A stretch of 64,000 nucleotides of DNA from Synechococcus sp. HK01-R (GCF_014217855.1 NZ_CP059059.1:744001-808000); one strand, 5' to 3'; numbered from the stretch's first letter, positions 8,133-17,396 are shown. The notes: generated by a model from the sequence alone, not told the origin. Numbers and translations are program-made.

Positions 8133-9076
8133 GGATCCTGCTCACCGGATCCAGCGGTCAGCTCGGCCAGGCCCTGCGCGCTCTGCAGCCGAGCCAGATC
8201 GATGGAGAGCCGGTGGAGCTGATCGCCACGGCTCGTTGCGCGGATCCGGCGCAGGCCCAGGCGCTGGGGCTCCTTCTGCCCATGGACCTGGCCGATCCCG
8301 AGGCTTGTCGCGCCGCGATTGCCAGCCACAGGCCCGACTGGGTGCTCAATGCCGGTGCCTACACCGCCGTGGATCGGGCGGAATCAGAGCCGGAGCTGGC
8401 CCATGCCGTGAATGCCGGCGCCCCCCGTGCCTTCGCCGAAGCGCTGAGCGAGCTTTGCCCCTCTGCCCGTTTGCTGCAGATCAGCACCGATTTCGTGTTC
8501 AACGGCGAGCAGGGCCACCCCTACCGGCCGGAGCAGGAGCTCGAACCTCTGGGTGTGTATGGCGCCAGTAAGGCCGCCGGCGAGCGGGCGGTCGCTCAGG
8601 TCCTCGGTGCTGGCCCAGAGGGCAAGGCCATGATTCTGCGCACCAGTTGGGTGTATGGCCCGGTGGGCCAGAACTTTCTGCGCACGATGCTGCGCCTCCA
8701 TGCCCAGCGCGCTGCCAGCGGCGAGCCCCTGCGGGTGGTGGCCGATCAGGTGGGCTGTCCTACCAGCACCGCTGGCCTGGCCCGGGCCTGCTGGGCCGTG
8801 ATCGCGCAACGCCTCAGTGGCGTTCTGCACTGGAGTGAGGCCGGTGTGGCCAGTTGGTACGACTTCGCCGTCGCCATCGGTGAGCTGGCCGCCGCCGCTG
8901 GCCTGCTGGACCATGCTGCGCTGGTGGAACCGATCACCACCGCCGACTACCCCACCCCGGCCCGCCGTCCTGCCTATTCCCTGCTCGATTGCAGCACCAG
9001 CCGTCAGCGCCTCGGCCTGTCGCCTCAGCACTGGCGCGCCGCTTTGGAGGAGGTGATCGCCGATGTGGGGGCGTGA
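8129..9076 (+). CDS. rfbD: dTDP-4-dehydrorhamnose reductase
   Basis: RmlD reduces dTDP-4-keto-L-rhamnose to dTDP-L-rhamnose with NAD(P)H. The 315-residue protein starts with GTG (overlapping the rfbC stop, GTGA) and shows the Rossmann loop GSSGQLG (residues 7-13), NAGAYTAVDRAE, and the YGASKAAGE catalytic Tyr/Lys pair, followed by ILRTSWVYG. The gene overlaps the following phosphoglycosyl transferase by 14 bases, which suggests one transcript. Confidence 0.95.
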   Translation: MRILLTGSSGQLGQALRALQPSQIDGEPVELIATARCADPAQAQALGLLLPMDLADPEACRAAIASHRPDWVLNAGAYTAVDRAESEPELAHAVNAGAPRAFAEALSELCPSARLLQISTDFVFNGEQGHPYRPEQELEPLGVYGASKAAGERAVAQVLGAGPEGKAMILRTSWVYGPVGQNFLRTMLRLHAQRAASGEPLRVVADQVGCPTSTAGLARACWAVIAQRLSGVLHWSEAGVASWYDFAVAIGELAAAAGLLDHAALVEPITTADYPTPARRPAYSLLDCSTSRQRLGLSPQHWRAALEEVIADVGA

Positions 9077-10418
9077 TCCGCGCACGCTGCTGCTACGCGC
9101 GCTTCTGCTCGATTGGCTCGGCCAGCTGCTGATCCTGGTGCTGCTGATGGTGAACCCGGTGGCGTTGGCGGTCCCGATCGGCGGCTCCCACCTGGAGGGT
9201 CAGGGGGCCTGGTTGGCGTTCTGTTGTCTGCTCTATCCGCTTCTGGGTTGGTTGTTTGGCAGTTACACCGTGCTGCGCTGGCGGCAGCTGGCGTTGCCGG
9301 TGCTGCTGCAGCGGCTCTTGCTCACCAGCGTGGTGACCCTGATGGTGGTGGCGATCGCCCGCTGGCTGCTCAATCCGGGTGAGGAGGTGTGGCTGGTGTA
9401 CCGGCGGGTGCAGTTCCTCTGGCTGGGCCTGTTGTTGGTGTGGTCGTTGCTGGTGCGCGTGGGCCTGCGGCGCGGTGTGCTGTTGCCCGATGCGCCCCGC
9501 CTGCTCTTGCTGGCTGGTGAGGATGAGCAGGCGGCGATGCTGCAGAGCTGGCGACGGGTGCCGCAGCGGGAACGCCTGGAGCCGGTGACCTTGGAGCAGT
9601 TGCAGGTGGCCCTCAGCGATCGGGCCTGCTCCTTGCTGGTGGTGCTGGCGCCCGGCTTGGAGCGCGATCCCCGCTGGGCCAGCCTGCAGGAGACCCTGGA
9701 GACGCAGGACCCGCGCCAGGTGCGGCTGCTGTCACCCCTGAGCCTGTTTGAGCAGCAGCAGGAACGGTTGCCGCCGGCGTTTCTGCCTGAGGGCGGCCTC
9801 AGTTACGACGACCTGCCCTGGGCGGCTGCCTTCAGTGTGCAGGCGCAGCTGAAGCGTGTCGCCGACCTGCTGGTGGCCGGTGGCTTGCTGTTGCTCAGTG
9901 CGCCGTTTGTGGGCCTCGCCGCTGCGCTGATCTGGTTGGAGGATCGCGGCCCGGTGCTCTACGTGCAGCGGCGCAGTGGCTGGCTGGGTCGGCCTTTCCG
10001 CGTGTTCAAGCTGCGCACCATGCACGTGCAACCGGCGGATGCCCCAGCGCTCTGGACCCAGCCGGGCGACCAGCGCATCACCCGGGTGGGGTTGTGGTTA
10101 CGCCGCCTGCGCCTCGATGAACTGCCCCAGCTGCTCAATGTGCTTAGCGGTGAGATGAGCCTGATCGGTCCACGCCCGGAGCGCCCCGAGCTGGAGCAGG
10201 AACTGGAGCGTCATATCCCCCACTACCGCAAACGCCACTGGATGCGCCCGGGCTTGAGCGGCTGGGCCCAGGTCTGTGCCCCCTACGCCAGCAGCATCGA
10301 CGATTCCGACCTGAAGCTGTCGTACGACCTGTATTACCTCAGGCACTTCAGCACCTGGTTGGATCTGGTGATCCTGTTCCGTACGATCAAAACCGTTCTC
10401 AAGGCCGGTGGCCGCTGA
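9063..10418 (+). CDS. Polyprenyl-phosphate sugar phosphotransferase (WbaP/WcaJ type)
   Basis: This enzyme family starts repeat-unit assembly by moving a sugar-1-phosphate onto undecaprenyl phosphate at the inner membrane. The 451-residue protein has four predicted membrane helices within the first about 140 residues, a soluble middle part, a fifth hydrophobic helix (about 265-290), and the C-terminal catalytic domain with FRVFKLRTM, LDELPQLLNVLSGEMSLIGP and RPERPE. The sugar specificity (glucose or galactose) cannot be read. It is last in the rfbACD run, linking rhamnose supply to polymer initiation. Confidence 0.92.
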   Translation: MWGRDPRTLLLRALLLDWLGQLLILVLLMVNPVALAVPIGGSHLEGQGAWLAFCCLLYPLLGWLFGSYTVLRWRQLALPVLLQRLLLTSVVTLMVVAIARWLLNPGEEVWLVYRRVQFLWLGLLLVWSLLVRVGLRRGVLLPDAPRLLLLAGEDEQAAMLQSWRRVPQRERLEPVTLEQLQVALSDRACSLLVVLAPGLERDPRWASLQETLETQDPRQVRLLSPLSLFEQQQERLPPAFLPEGGLSYDDLPWAAAFSVQAQLKRVADLLVAGGLLLLSAPFVGLAAALIWLEDRGPVLYVQRRSGWLGRPFRVFKLRTMHVQPADAPALWTQPGDQRITRVGLWLRRLRLDELPQLLNVLSGEMSLIGPRPERPELEQELERHIPHYRKRHWMRPGLSGWAQVCAPYASSIDDSDLKLSYDLYYLRHFSTWLDLVILFRTIKTVLKAGGR

Positions 10419-10434
10419 GGCGGGCTGCAGCGGT

Positions 10435-10755
10435 TCAGGCGGCCACCAGGCCCAGATGCTCCACATAGGGCTGAAAGTCGCGGTCGCTGAACAGCAGCGG
10501 CAGGTTGGCCTCAATGCAGGCGGTGGCGATGATGCCATCAATCGTCTTGCGCACCGTGATCCCCCTTCGGCGCAGCTGTCTGTAATTGTCGGCCGCTTTC
10601 CACGCGTTGCTGCCGTCAAGCATCGGCAGCAGGGGCAGGGAGCGGAATAAGTGCCGGGCGGTCGCCCCATCCCGGTCATGGCGAAATCCCTGCATCACCT
10701 CCACCAGGATCAGGTCGCCGATCGCCAGCGGCGTCACCCCAAGCAACCCATCAGG
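10435..10755 (-). pseudogene. VapC-type PIN toxin lacking its N-terminus
   Basis: The readable part (LGVTPLAIGDLILVEVMQGF, RRGITVRKTIDGIIATACIE, LLFSDRDFQPY) matches the middle and end of VapC PIN-domain ribonucleases, including the second and third acidic sites. The first strand with the leading catalytic Asp (normally a VDSSVWID-like segment) is missing: the homology begins abruptly at about PDGLLGVTP. The frame upstream of that runs into the end of the antitoxin gene. About 25 residues appear deleted, so the toxin is probably inactive unless a TTG start at 10746 yields a shortened protein. Confidence 0.75.
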
Positions 10756-10961
10756 TGCTGGGCAGATTCGCCATCCAGGCGCTGGCTCTCCAGGTCGCCG
10801 TCCCAGTTGAGGCGGCCGCGGAAGGCGCGGATCTCGGCCTGCTGCTGCAGCTTCACGAGCGCGCGCAGACCCAGCTCCACGGCCTCCCGCTTGCTGCGGG
10901 CTCCGCTGGCTTGCATCGCCTGTTTCATCAAGCTGTCGTCAATGACGATGTTGGTGCGCAT
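10734..10961 (-). CDS. VapB-type antitoxin with altered C-terminus
   Basis: From the ATG at 10961 the protein begins MRTNIVIDDSLMKQAMQ, the ribbon-helix-helix start of VapB antitoxins that pair with PIN toxins. It continues with SKREAVELGLRAL and the usual RGRLNWDGDLE toxin-binding end. Family members normally stop just after this segment. Here the frame runs on for about a dozen unrelated residues (to MGCLG) because its 3' end is fused to the deleted start of the toxin gene. It may still bind DNA. Confidence 0.75.
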   Translation of the reverse strand: MRTNIVIDDSLMKQAMQASGARSKREAVELGLRALVKLQQQAEIRAFRGRLNWDGDLESQRLDGESAQHLMGCLG

Positions 10962-11053
10962 CCAGCTCCCCCTGATGTGTAAAGCATAGGCCTTGCTTAC
11001 ACATCTGCGAGGGGCCCGGTGTCTGCGATTCTGGAGATTCATTGCCCGGAGTC

Positions 11054-12154
11054 ATGGCTGCCACAGCCGTCGCCACCCCTGTGGAGCTGTTGGGTCCGCG
11101 ACAGCGCATCCTGATCACCGGCGGTGCCGGCTTCATCGGCGGTGCGGTGGTGCGGCATCTGCTGCAGCACAGCCAGGCCCAGGTGTTCAACCTCGACAAG
11201 CTCGGCTATGCCAGCGATGGCACCAGCATCGAGCTGGTGCTGAAGGCGCTGGGGCCAGCGGCTGAGGGGCGGTATCAGCTGCTCCGCACGGATCTGGCCG
11301 ATGGGGAGGCCACGGCGGCGGCGGTGCAACAGGCCGATCCGGATCTGGTGCTGCATCTGGCGGCAGAAAGCCATGTGGACCGCTCGATTGCCGGGCCGGA
11401 GGCCTTCATCAGCAGCAATGTGACCGGCACGTTTCAGCTGCTGCAGGCGGTGCGGGCCCACTGGGAGGGGCTGCCGCAGGGACGGCGGGATTCCTTCCGC
11501 TTCCACCACATCAGCACCGATGAGGTGTTCGGTTCGCTGGGGGCGACGGGCCGCTTCTCAGAAACCACCGCTTACGACCCCCGCAGCCCCTATTCCGCCA
11601 GCAAAGCGGCCAGCGACCATCTGGTGCGGGCCTGGCACCACACCTACGGCCTTCCGGTGGTGCTCACCAACTGCAGCAACAACTACGGGCCCTGGCAGTT
11701 TCCCGAGAAGCTGATTCCGGTGGTGATCCTCAAGGCCGCGGCGGGCGAGGCGATTCCCCTCTATGGCGATGGCCTCAATGTGCGCGATTGGCTCTATGTG
11801 GACGACCATGTGGAGGCGATCCTGCTGGCGGCCACCCGGGGGCGGCTGGGGGCGAGCTACTGCGTGGGCGGCGGCGGCAGCGATGGCAGCACGAGCGAAC
11901 GCAACAACCGCCAGGTGGTGGAAGCGATCTGCACCCTGATGGATCAGTTGCGGCCGGAGGGGGCACCCCATGCCCGTCTGATCAGCCTGGTGAAGGATCG
12001 GCCCGGTCATGATCGGCGTTACGCGATCGACGCCAGCCGCATTCGCAGCGAGCTGGGCTGGCAGCCGCGCCACAGCTTTGCGGCGGGATTGGAGTCCACG
12101 GTGCGTTGGACTCTCGAGCATCGGGCCTGGTGCGAGGCGATGCGCTCCCGTTAG
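11054..12154 (+). CDS. rfbB: dTDP-glucose 4,6-dehydratase
   Basis: RmlB turns dTDP-glucose into dTDP-4-keto-6-deoxyglucose, step two of the rhamnose pathway. The 366-residue protein has the NAD loop GGAGFIGG, AAESHVDRSI, STDEVFGSLG, the YSASKAASDHL Tyr/Lys pair and NNYGPWQFPEKLIP. I chose the ATG at 11054; a TTG 12 bases upstream is also in frame. It is separated from rfbACD by the decayed VapBC pair, so rfbB probably has its own promoter in the 92 bases after the antitoxin start. Confidence 0.95.
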   Translation: MAATAVATPVELLGPRQRILITGGAGFIGGAVVRHLLQHSQAQVFNLDKLGYASDGTSIELVLKALGPAAEGRYQLLRTDLADGEATAAAVQQADPDLVLHLAAESHVDRSIAGPEAFISSNVTGTFQLLQAVRAHWEGLPQGRRDSFRFHHISTDEVFGSLGATGRFSETTAYDPRSPYSASKAASDHLVRAWHHTYGLPVVLTNCSNNYGPWQFPEKLIPVVILKAAAGEAIPLYGDGLNVRDWLYVDDHVEAILLAATRGRLGASYCVGGGGSDGSTSERNNRQVVEAICTLMDQLRPEGAPHARLISLVKDRPGHDRRYAIDASRIRSELGWQPRHSFAAGLESTVRWTLEHRAWCEAMRSR

Positions 12155-12187
12155 GTTGCAGGGAGAGAGTTTGGTCGCGGCCCCACC

Positions 12188-13375
12188 ATGTGCGTTCTCT
12201 GCGAGCGAGCTGCGGCGGTGAGGCTGGGGCTGCAGGGCATCGCAGGCGTGAGCACGGCCTTGGCGTTGGGCGATGCCGTGCTGGCGAGCAATCTGCTGAT
12301 CGACAGCGCCAATGTGGCCTTCAGCCAAGGGCGGGTGGCCAGCGATGGCGTGATGGATCTCTACCTGCATGCCCCTGGTGGCGCGGTGCAGGTGTCGGGC
12401 GGTGGGTTTGGCGGTCAGACGATTGAATCGGTGGCGATCCCCCAGCAGGATCAGGACTACATCCGCTCGATCGTGAGTCGCCTTGACGCGATTATCGATC
12501 TGGATTTCCGCTTTGTGGCGAATCCGGGCCAGGCCGATGTGGCCTTCTATTACGACACCGAAATCGAGATCGGCGGTGGCGGCCAAACGTTGGGATTAGC
12601 CACCACAGGGTCGGCCGGTTGGGAGCTGTTCATCAATCAGCCCGCCGTCGCTTCGAATCAGGACTACCGCCAGTATGTGAACCTGCATGAATGGGGCCAC
12701 GCCCTCGGCCTTGAGCACCCGTTTGAAGCGGGCGATGGGGATGTGTATGCCGGCAGCACCAACCCCTGGACCAGTGCCTATCCGGAAGAAACGGTGATGG
12801 CTTATCGCAGTCCTCTCAATGGTGAGTGGCCGGATTTCTTTTCCACGTCGGATCTGAATGCCTTGATTGAGGCCTGGGGGGCGGAGACACGGCTTCTGGG
12901 AGAGCAGGGTGATCGTTTTATGGGTGGTGAGTATCGCGATGTGGTGGCAGGTGCTGCTGGCAATGATGAGCTCCGGGGTAACCGTGGATTTGATCGACTT
13001 GAGGGGGGATCGGGTGATGATTGGCTTCTCGGTGGCCCTGGTGCTGATGAGCTCTTTGCGGGGAGTGGCAATGACGTTGTGATGGCGGGGTTTGGGCACG
13101 ACACCCTGACGGGTGGTGCCGGTGACGATCGATTGCGTGGAGGCTATGGCGGCGATCTTTTTCTTCTCTCGTCTGGCCAAGATGTGATCGAAGATTTCCG
13201 GATCGCTGACAATGATCGGCTTGGGCTCGAAGCTGGGATCAGTTATTCCTTGCAGCAATCAGGCAATGATCTTGAGGTTGTGACTGATCAGGGAATGACC
13301 ACGCTCTGGGGTGTTGATCTGACCGATTTTGACGTGAGCAAGCAAATGATTCTGACCAGCACAATTCCTCTTTGA
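12188..13375 (+). CDS. RTX-repeat zinc metalloprotease (metzincin)
   Basis: A predicted secreted protease. The zinc signature HEWGHALGLEH (residues 167-177) fits HExxHxxGxxH exactly, and a Met-turn (VMAYRS, about 203-208) follows. Residues about 240-325 are glycine- and aspartate-rich nonapeptide repeats (for example GGSGDDWLL, AGSGNDVVMA, GGAGDDRLRGG) that bind calcium after export. There is no signal peptide; such proteins leave through type I secretion by a C-terminal signal, and a type I exporter is encoded at 39.9-44.7 kb. It resembles serralysin-like enzymes, but the domain before the zinc site is unusual. The start is uncertain. Confidence 0.85.
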   Translation: MCVLCERAAAVRLGLQGIAGVSTALALGDAVLASNLLIDSANVAFSQGRVASDGVMDLYLHAPGGAVQVSGGGFGGQTIESVAIPQQDQDYIRSIVSRLDAIIDLDFRFVANPGQADVAFYYDTEIEIGGGGQTLGLATTGSAGWELFINQPAVASNQDYRQYVNLHEWGHALGLEHPFEAGDGDVYAGSTNPWTSAYPEETVMAYRSPLNGEWPDFFSTSDLNALIEAWGAETRLLGEQGDRFMGGEYRDVVAGAAGNDELRGNRGFDRLEGGSGDDWLLGGPGADELFAGSGNDVVMAGFGHDTLTGGAGDDRLRGGYGGDLFLLSSGQDVIEDFRIADNDRLGLEAGISYSLQQSGNDLEVVTDQGMTTLWGVDLTDFDVSKQMILTSTIPL

Positions 13376-13387
13376 TTCGGTTCTGCC

Positions 13388-14389
13388 ATGCGCCTGAAGC
13401 TTCATGTGGGTCACGGCAAGACCGGAAGTTCGTATCTGCAGAGTTGGTTGGCTGTGAACGGGGAGCGCCTCAAGGTCGATCACGATGTGCTGTATCCCCA
13501 GCAATGTCCGCTCACCAACTGGTTGGACCAACGCGCTGGTCTTGGTCAGTTCAGCATGGGGAATGGCTATGTGCTGGATTCGGTTCTTGCGGAAGACTGC
13601 GGGCCTCGCCGCTGCCGCCGCTGGTGGCGTCGTTTGCTCAGGCAATCAGGTGCCAGCGCAGGCGATCTCCATGCTGTGCTGTTCAGCTGTGAACCCTGGG
13701 CCAGGCGCCTTCCGGATCGCTTCCCAAAGCTGAATCAGTTGCTGTCCGTTTTGGACCTCGACGGTGCGGATCTCTGGCTGCTTGTGCGTGATCCTTTGGA
13801 TCATGCCATCTCCGTGTATGGCCAGATGGTGAAGCGCCATGGGTTTCAGGGTGACCTGGAGGACTGGCTGTCGGTGTATGACTTTCCGCAGGTGTTGTTG
13901 CGTTTTCTCGAGAGGAGGGCTGAGCAGGGCGATCGCATCACCTTGCAAGTGGATCATTACGGGCGACAACGCGCCAATCTGGTGTCATGCCTGCTGGGAT
14001 GGTTAGGCCTGCCGCTTGATGCTGGCTGGTCTCGACCGGTTCAGTCGTCCGTGAATCGCTCGCTGACACGGCAGGAGCTGGCCTTGATCCGTTGGCTCAA
14101 TGGCGTGAATGCGCAGCTGTCTGTCGACGTTGCCGAGCGGCTTGTGAATCAGTTGCCGCAGTTGCATGACAGGGCTCCTGTTCCCAGTCAGGCTGCCTGC
14201 GAGGGATTCGTGCAACGCTGGCAACCTGTGGTGCGTCAGATCAATGGGATGCTTCCCGATCAGGCTCAGCTGCAGTTGAAGGTGCCTGAGTTGGCTCCTT
14301 CAGGAGAGCAAGCGATGCCATCACCATGGATCGGCTTGAGCAGGGAGCAGCTCAGCTGCCTGCTTGAGAGCTGTGGAGCCCTGGGTTGA
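13388..14389 (+). CDS. Sulfotransferase-like protein
   Basis: The first strand and loop LHVGHGKTGSSYLQSWL (residues 5-21) match the 5'-phosphosulfate loop that binds PAPS in sulfotransferases, and DLWLLVRDPLDHAISVYGQM fits the 3'-phosphate site. The 333-residue protein would move sulfate to a sugar hydroxyl; the acceptor is unknown. It begins 13 bases after the metzincin gene and ends 5 bases before the sulfatase, so the three may be co-transcribed. Confidence 0.75.
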   Translation: MRLKLHVGHGKTGSSYLQSWLAVNGERLKVDHDVLYPQQCPLTNWLDQRAGLGQFSMGNGYVLDSVLAEDCGPRRCRRWWRRLLRQSGASAGDLHAVLFSCEPWARRLPDRFPKLNQLLSVLDLDGADLWLLVRDPLDHAISVYGQMVKRHGFQGDLEDWLSVYDFPQVLLRFLERRAEQGDRITLQVDHYGRQRANLVSCLLGWLGLPLDAGWSRPVQSSVNRSLTRQELALIRWLNGVNAQLSVDVAERLVNQLPQLHDRAPVPSQAACEGFVQRWQPVVRQINGMLPDQAQLQLKVPELAPSGEQAMPSPWIGLSREQLSCLLESCGALG

Positions 14390-14393
14390 CACC

Positions 14394-15605
14394 ATGACGC
14401 GAGCCCGACCTCAGAATTGGCTGCTGATCAGTTTTGATCAGTGGCGAGGCGATTGGCTGCACCAGCCCTGGTTGCGCTTACCCAATCTCCAGCAACTTGC
14501 GCGTGAAAGCTGGGATGTGCGTCGTTGTTATACCTCCAGCCCTCAATGCATTCCGGCACGCGCCAGTTGGTTGACGGGGCGAACCCCCGGTGTCCTCGGC
14601 GTGACGGCGAACGCCCACTACACCGTGCCGGCAGATGCACCCTCGTTTGTTCGCACCCTGCGGGACCGGCATGGCTATCACACGGTGCTTGTGGGGAAGA
14701 CCCATTGGACGCCCCACGAGCCCGGGGTGGATCTGCGCGACAACCTGCCCTTGATGGAGCAGCTCGGTTTTGAGCATGTGCGTGAGATCGCTGGGCCGCG
14801 GGCCCTGGCAGTGGTGGAGTGTGAGCTCACGGATCGTTGGCGCGACGCAGGGCTGCTCGAGGTTTATCGCGCTGATCTTGAGGATCGCTACCGCCAGGGT
14901 TGTGTGCACACCGTGCGGCCGAGTGTGTTGCCGGATGCCTTGTATCCCGATCTCTGGCTCACCAGGGTGGCGCTGGAGGAATTAGCGCAGCTGCCCGCGG
15001 ATCGCTCCTGGCTGCTGTGGGTGAATTTTCCTGGCCCCCATGAGCCCTTTGATGTGCCAGCCGGCTGGCGCGGTTATCACGGCGCAATCCCTCCGCCGGA
15101 GCCCCGCCCGACTGATGCGCGGGATCTGGCCCAACGGGCACCGCAAGGGTCGGTGTTGGCTCGCAAACTACAGCGCTGGCCCAATGGAATCCCTGCAGAG
15201 GCGCTGGCCGACTTGCGCAGCGACTATGCCGATCATCTGCATCTGCTGGATGCTCAGGTGGGAGAGCTGCTGACTGGTCTGGCTCGCCGTGGCGATTGTT
15301 CCCAAACGGCTGTCAGCGTCTGCAGCGACCATGGTGAACTTCTGGGTGACTGGGGTCTGCTGCTCAAGGGTTGCTTTCTTGAGGGAGCGATGCGCAGTTT
15401 GTTTCTGCATCGGCCACCTCAGGGGAGACGAGGGCTGCGTCGGATCTGGTCTCCTGGTGAGCGCGCTTATGGCCTCACCGCTTGCCTCTGGGATGCCGCC
15501 GCCGCCGTGGCGACACCGGCTCAGGGCAGTTTTGGCTCTCGCTTGCGTCGACAGCCTGCGGAGGTGTTGGTGGAGTTTGAAGATGAGCGCCTGCAGCTGA
15601 GATGA
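14394..15605 (+). CDS. Type I sulfatase with formylglycine motif
   Basis: A 403-residue alkaline-phosphatase-superfamily sulfatase. The FDQWRGD metal site is near residue 15. The nucleophile motif CIPAR (52-56), followed by ASWLTGRTP, fits C-x-P-x-R-A, where Cys becomes formylglycine. KTHW is at 102-105 and SDHGE at 311-315. It would remove sulfate from a sugar. The presence of Cys means a formylglycine-generating enzyme is needed; none is seen here. The ATG at 14394 was preferred over an upstream GTG inside the sulfotransferase gene. No signal peptide is seen, so it may act in the cytoplasm. Confidence 0.88.
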   Translation: MTRARPQNWLLISFDQWRGDWLHQPWLRLPNLQQLARESWDVRRCYTSSPQCIPARASWLTGRTPGVLGVTANAHYTVPADAPSFVRTLRDRHGYHTVLVGKTHWTPHEPGVDLRDNLPLMEQLGFEHVREIAGPRALAVVECELTDRWRDAGLLEVYRADLEDRYRQGCVHTVRPSVLPDALYPDLWLTRVALEELAQLPADRSWLLWVNFPGPHEPFDVPAGWRGYHGAIPPPEPRPTDARDLAQRAPQGSVLARKLQRWPNGIPAEALADLRSDYADHLHLLDAQVGELLTGLARRGDCSQTAVSVCSDHGELLGDWGLLLKGCFLEGAMRSLFLHRPPQGRRGLRRIWSPGERAYGLTACLWDAAAAVATPAQGSFGSRLRRQPAEVLVEFEDERLQLR

Positions 15606-15630
15606 TGAATGACTTGCCCCTGGTGCTCCC

Positions 15631-16650
15631 ATGCCGTTCGATCCCAGCTCGCGGATACTGCTGACAGGAGGCACGGGGAGTTTCGGCAAGGCCTTCATTG
15701 CTGAAACCCTGCGGCGCTTTCCTGATCTGCGTCGGTTGGTGGTGTATAGCCGGGATGAGCTGAAGCAATGGGAGCTCCAGCAGCAGTTCCCGGAGGAGCG
15801 TTATCCGCAGTTGCGCTTCTTTCTGGGTGATGTGCGCGATCAGGAACGGTTGCGCCGCGCCATGGAGCGGGTGGACACCGTGGTGCATGCCGCAGCGTTG
15901 AAGCAGGTGCCCGCGGCGGAATACAACCCGATGGAGTTTGTGAAAACGAATGTGCTGGGCGCAGAGAATGTGATTCAGGCCTGCCTAGACACCAGCGTGA
16001 AGCGCGTGGTGGCGTTGTCGACGGACAAAGCCGCAGCGCCGATCAATCTGTATGGCGCCACCAAGCTGTGTTCCGACAAACTATTTATCGCTGCGAATAA
16101 CATCAAAGGGCGCCGCGATCTTCGTTTTTCAGTGGTGCGCTATGGCAACGTGATGGGTTCCCGTGGCTCTGTGATTCCATTTTTTCTCAGCAAAGCCCGC
16201 GATGGCGTGCTTCCGATCACTGATCCCGCCATGACTCGCTTCAACATCTCCTTGCAGGATGGGGTCGAGATGGTGCTCTGGACATTGGAGCATGCCCTTG
16301 GCTCGGAGTTGTTCGTGCCCAAGATCCCCAGTTACCGGATTGTCGATGTGGCCGAAGCCATCGCTCCGAGCAGTGAGAAACCCGTGGTGGGCATCCGCCC
16401 CGGGGAGAAGATCCATGAAGAGATGATCACGGCCTCCGACAGCTTCAGTTGCATCGATCTGGGCAAGTATTACGCGATCCTGCCCAGCGATGGCAGTGGT
16501 CATCGGCGCTACGAGCAAGCCGGTCGGCCCTTTGAAGCGGTGGCGAAGGGATTTGCCTACAACTCCGGCACCAATCCAGAGGTTCTCTCCGTGGAGCAGA
16601 TCCGCGCCTTAATTCGCGAACACGTGCAGCCTGATTTTCACCCCTGTTGA
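15631..16650 (+). CDS. pseB: UDP-GlcNAc 4,6-dehydratase (inverting)
   Basis: PseB starts pseudaminic acid synthesis: it dehydrates UDP-GlcNAc and inverts C5. The 339-residue protein shows GGTGSFGKAFI (Rossmann loop, residues 13-23), HAAALKQVPAAEYNP, the active-site STDKAAAPINLYGATK and RYGNVMGSRGSVIPFF. The STDKAA segment and hexamer-type length (about 330) separate PseB from larger membrane dehydratases of the FlaA1/WbpM group. It lies apart from the other pse genes and overlaps the converging nucleotidyltransferase gene by 13 bases. Confidence 0.92.
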   Translation: MPFDPSSRILLTGGTGSFGKAFIAETLRRFPDLRRLVVYSRDELKQWELQQQFPEERYPQLRFFLGDVRDQERLRRAMERVDTVVHAAALKQVPAAEYNPMEFVKTNVLGAENVIQACLDTSVKRVVALSTDKAAAPINLYGATKLCSDKLFIAANNIKGRRDLRFSVVRYGNVMGSRGSVIPFFLSKARDGVLPITDPAMTRFNISLQDGVEMVLWTLEHALGSELFVPKIPSYRIVDVAEAIAPSSEKPVVGIRPGEKIHEEMITASDSFSCIDLGKYYAILPSDGSGHRRYEQAGRPFEAVAKGFAYNSGTNPEVLSVEQIRALIREHVQPDFHPC

Positions 16651-17396
16651 CGCAGGGTGTCCAGGGAGATGGCAAAGGTGCGCAGTAATTCTTCCGGGGT
16701 GCCGTACAGGCGCACGCCCTCAACACGCGGCAGGGCAACCGATTCACCTGCGTTGATCGCGCTCTGGAGCATCGGTGCGATGTAATGCTCACCACGCACC
16801 GTTGTGCCCTGCCTGAGTTGCATCAGGGCCGCATCGAGAAATGTGGAGGCGGAACGAAAGCCATAAAGGCCGATCGAGGCCAGATCGGAGATGCGTTCCT
16901 TTTCTGCGATCGCCAGCGCTCGCTCGGGCTTGGTTGGGTCGGGCAGACCGAACGACCAATGGTCCCCTTCGGCCTGAAACACCGCCATCGAAGCAAAGCC
17001 GCTGATCTTGCCCAGCGACGCATGCCATTGAAAGCCCGTGTCGCAGTTGTGGATCAGCAACGGCCGAGCGCTCAGATCAGGTTGGTGCCGCAGCAGCTCT
17101 GCGATGGCCACCTGACTGGTCGCGAGTTGGCCGGGTAGCAGCGTGTCGAGTTCCACCCAATGGAGTACCACACCGGGATGGCGTCTCTGGATTGAGGCTT
17201 CCAGCTGTTCCCGCACTCCATGCTGGCGACGCACGGCCAGCAGCAGATGATCGCCGGCTTCGATCTGAAAACTGGCGAGGGTGTGTTCCAGGAGGCTGAG
17301 CCCTTGCGCCCGGATCAGGGGCTTTGGCGTGCTGATGCCGGCCTTGCGGAAGCGGCTGCCCTCACCGGCTGCAGGAATCAGGATCAGGCGCTCCAT
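16638..17396 (-). CDS. Sugar nucleotidyltransferase-like protein
   Basis: The N-terminus LIPAAGEGSRFRKAG (residues 6-20) is the nucleotide-binding loop of sugar-1-phosphate nucleotidyltransferases, and a STPKPLI segment follows as usual. At 252 residues it is about the size of the catalytic core alone. The Asp in IHNCDTGFQ is a candidate metal ligand. The product sugar is unknown. It is the last gene of a four-gene minus-strand operon (21065 to 16638) with 1-4 base overlaps, so it probably activates a sugar or sugar-phosphate for the neighbouring transferases. Confidence 0.75.
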   Translation of the reverse strand: MERLILIPAAGEGSRFRKAGISTPKPLIRAQGLSLLEHTLASFQIEAGDHLLLAVRRQHGVREQLEASIQRRHPGVVLHWVELDTLLPGQLATSQVAIAELLRHQPDLSARPLLIHNCDTGFQWHASLGKISGFASMAVFQAEGDHWSFGLPDPTKPERALAIAEKERISDLASIGLYGFRSASTFLDAALMQLRQGTTVRGEHYIAPMLQSAINAGESVALPRVEGVRLYGTPEELLRTFAISLDTLRQQG

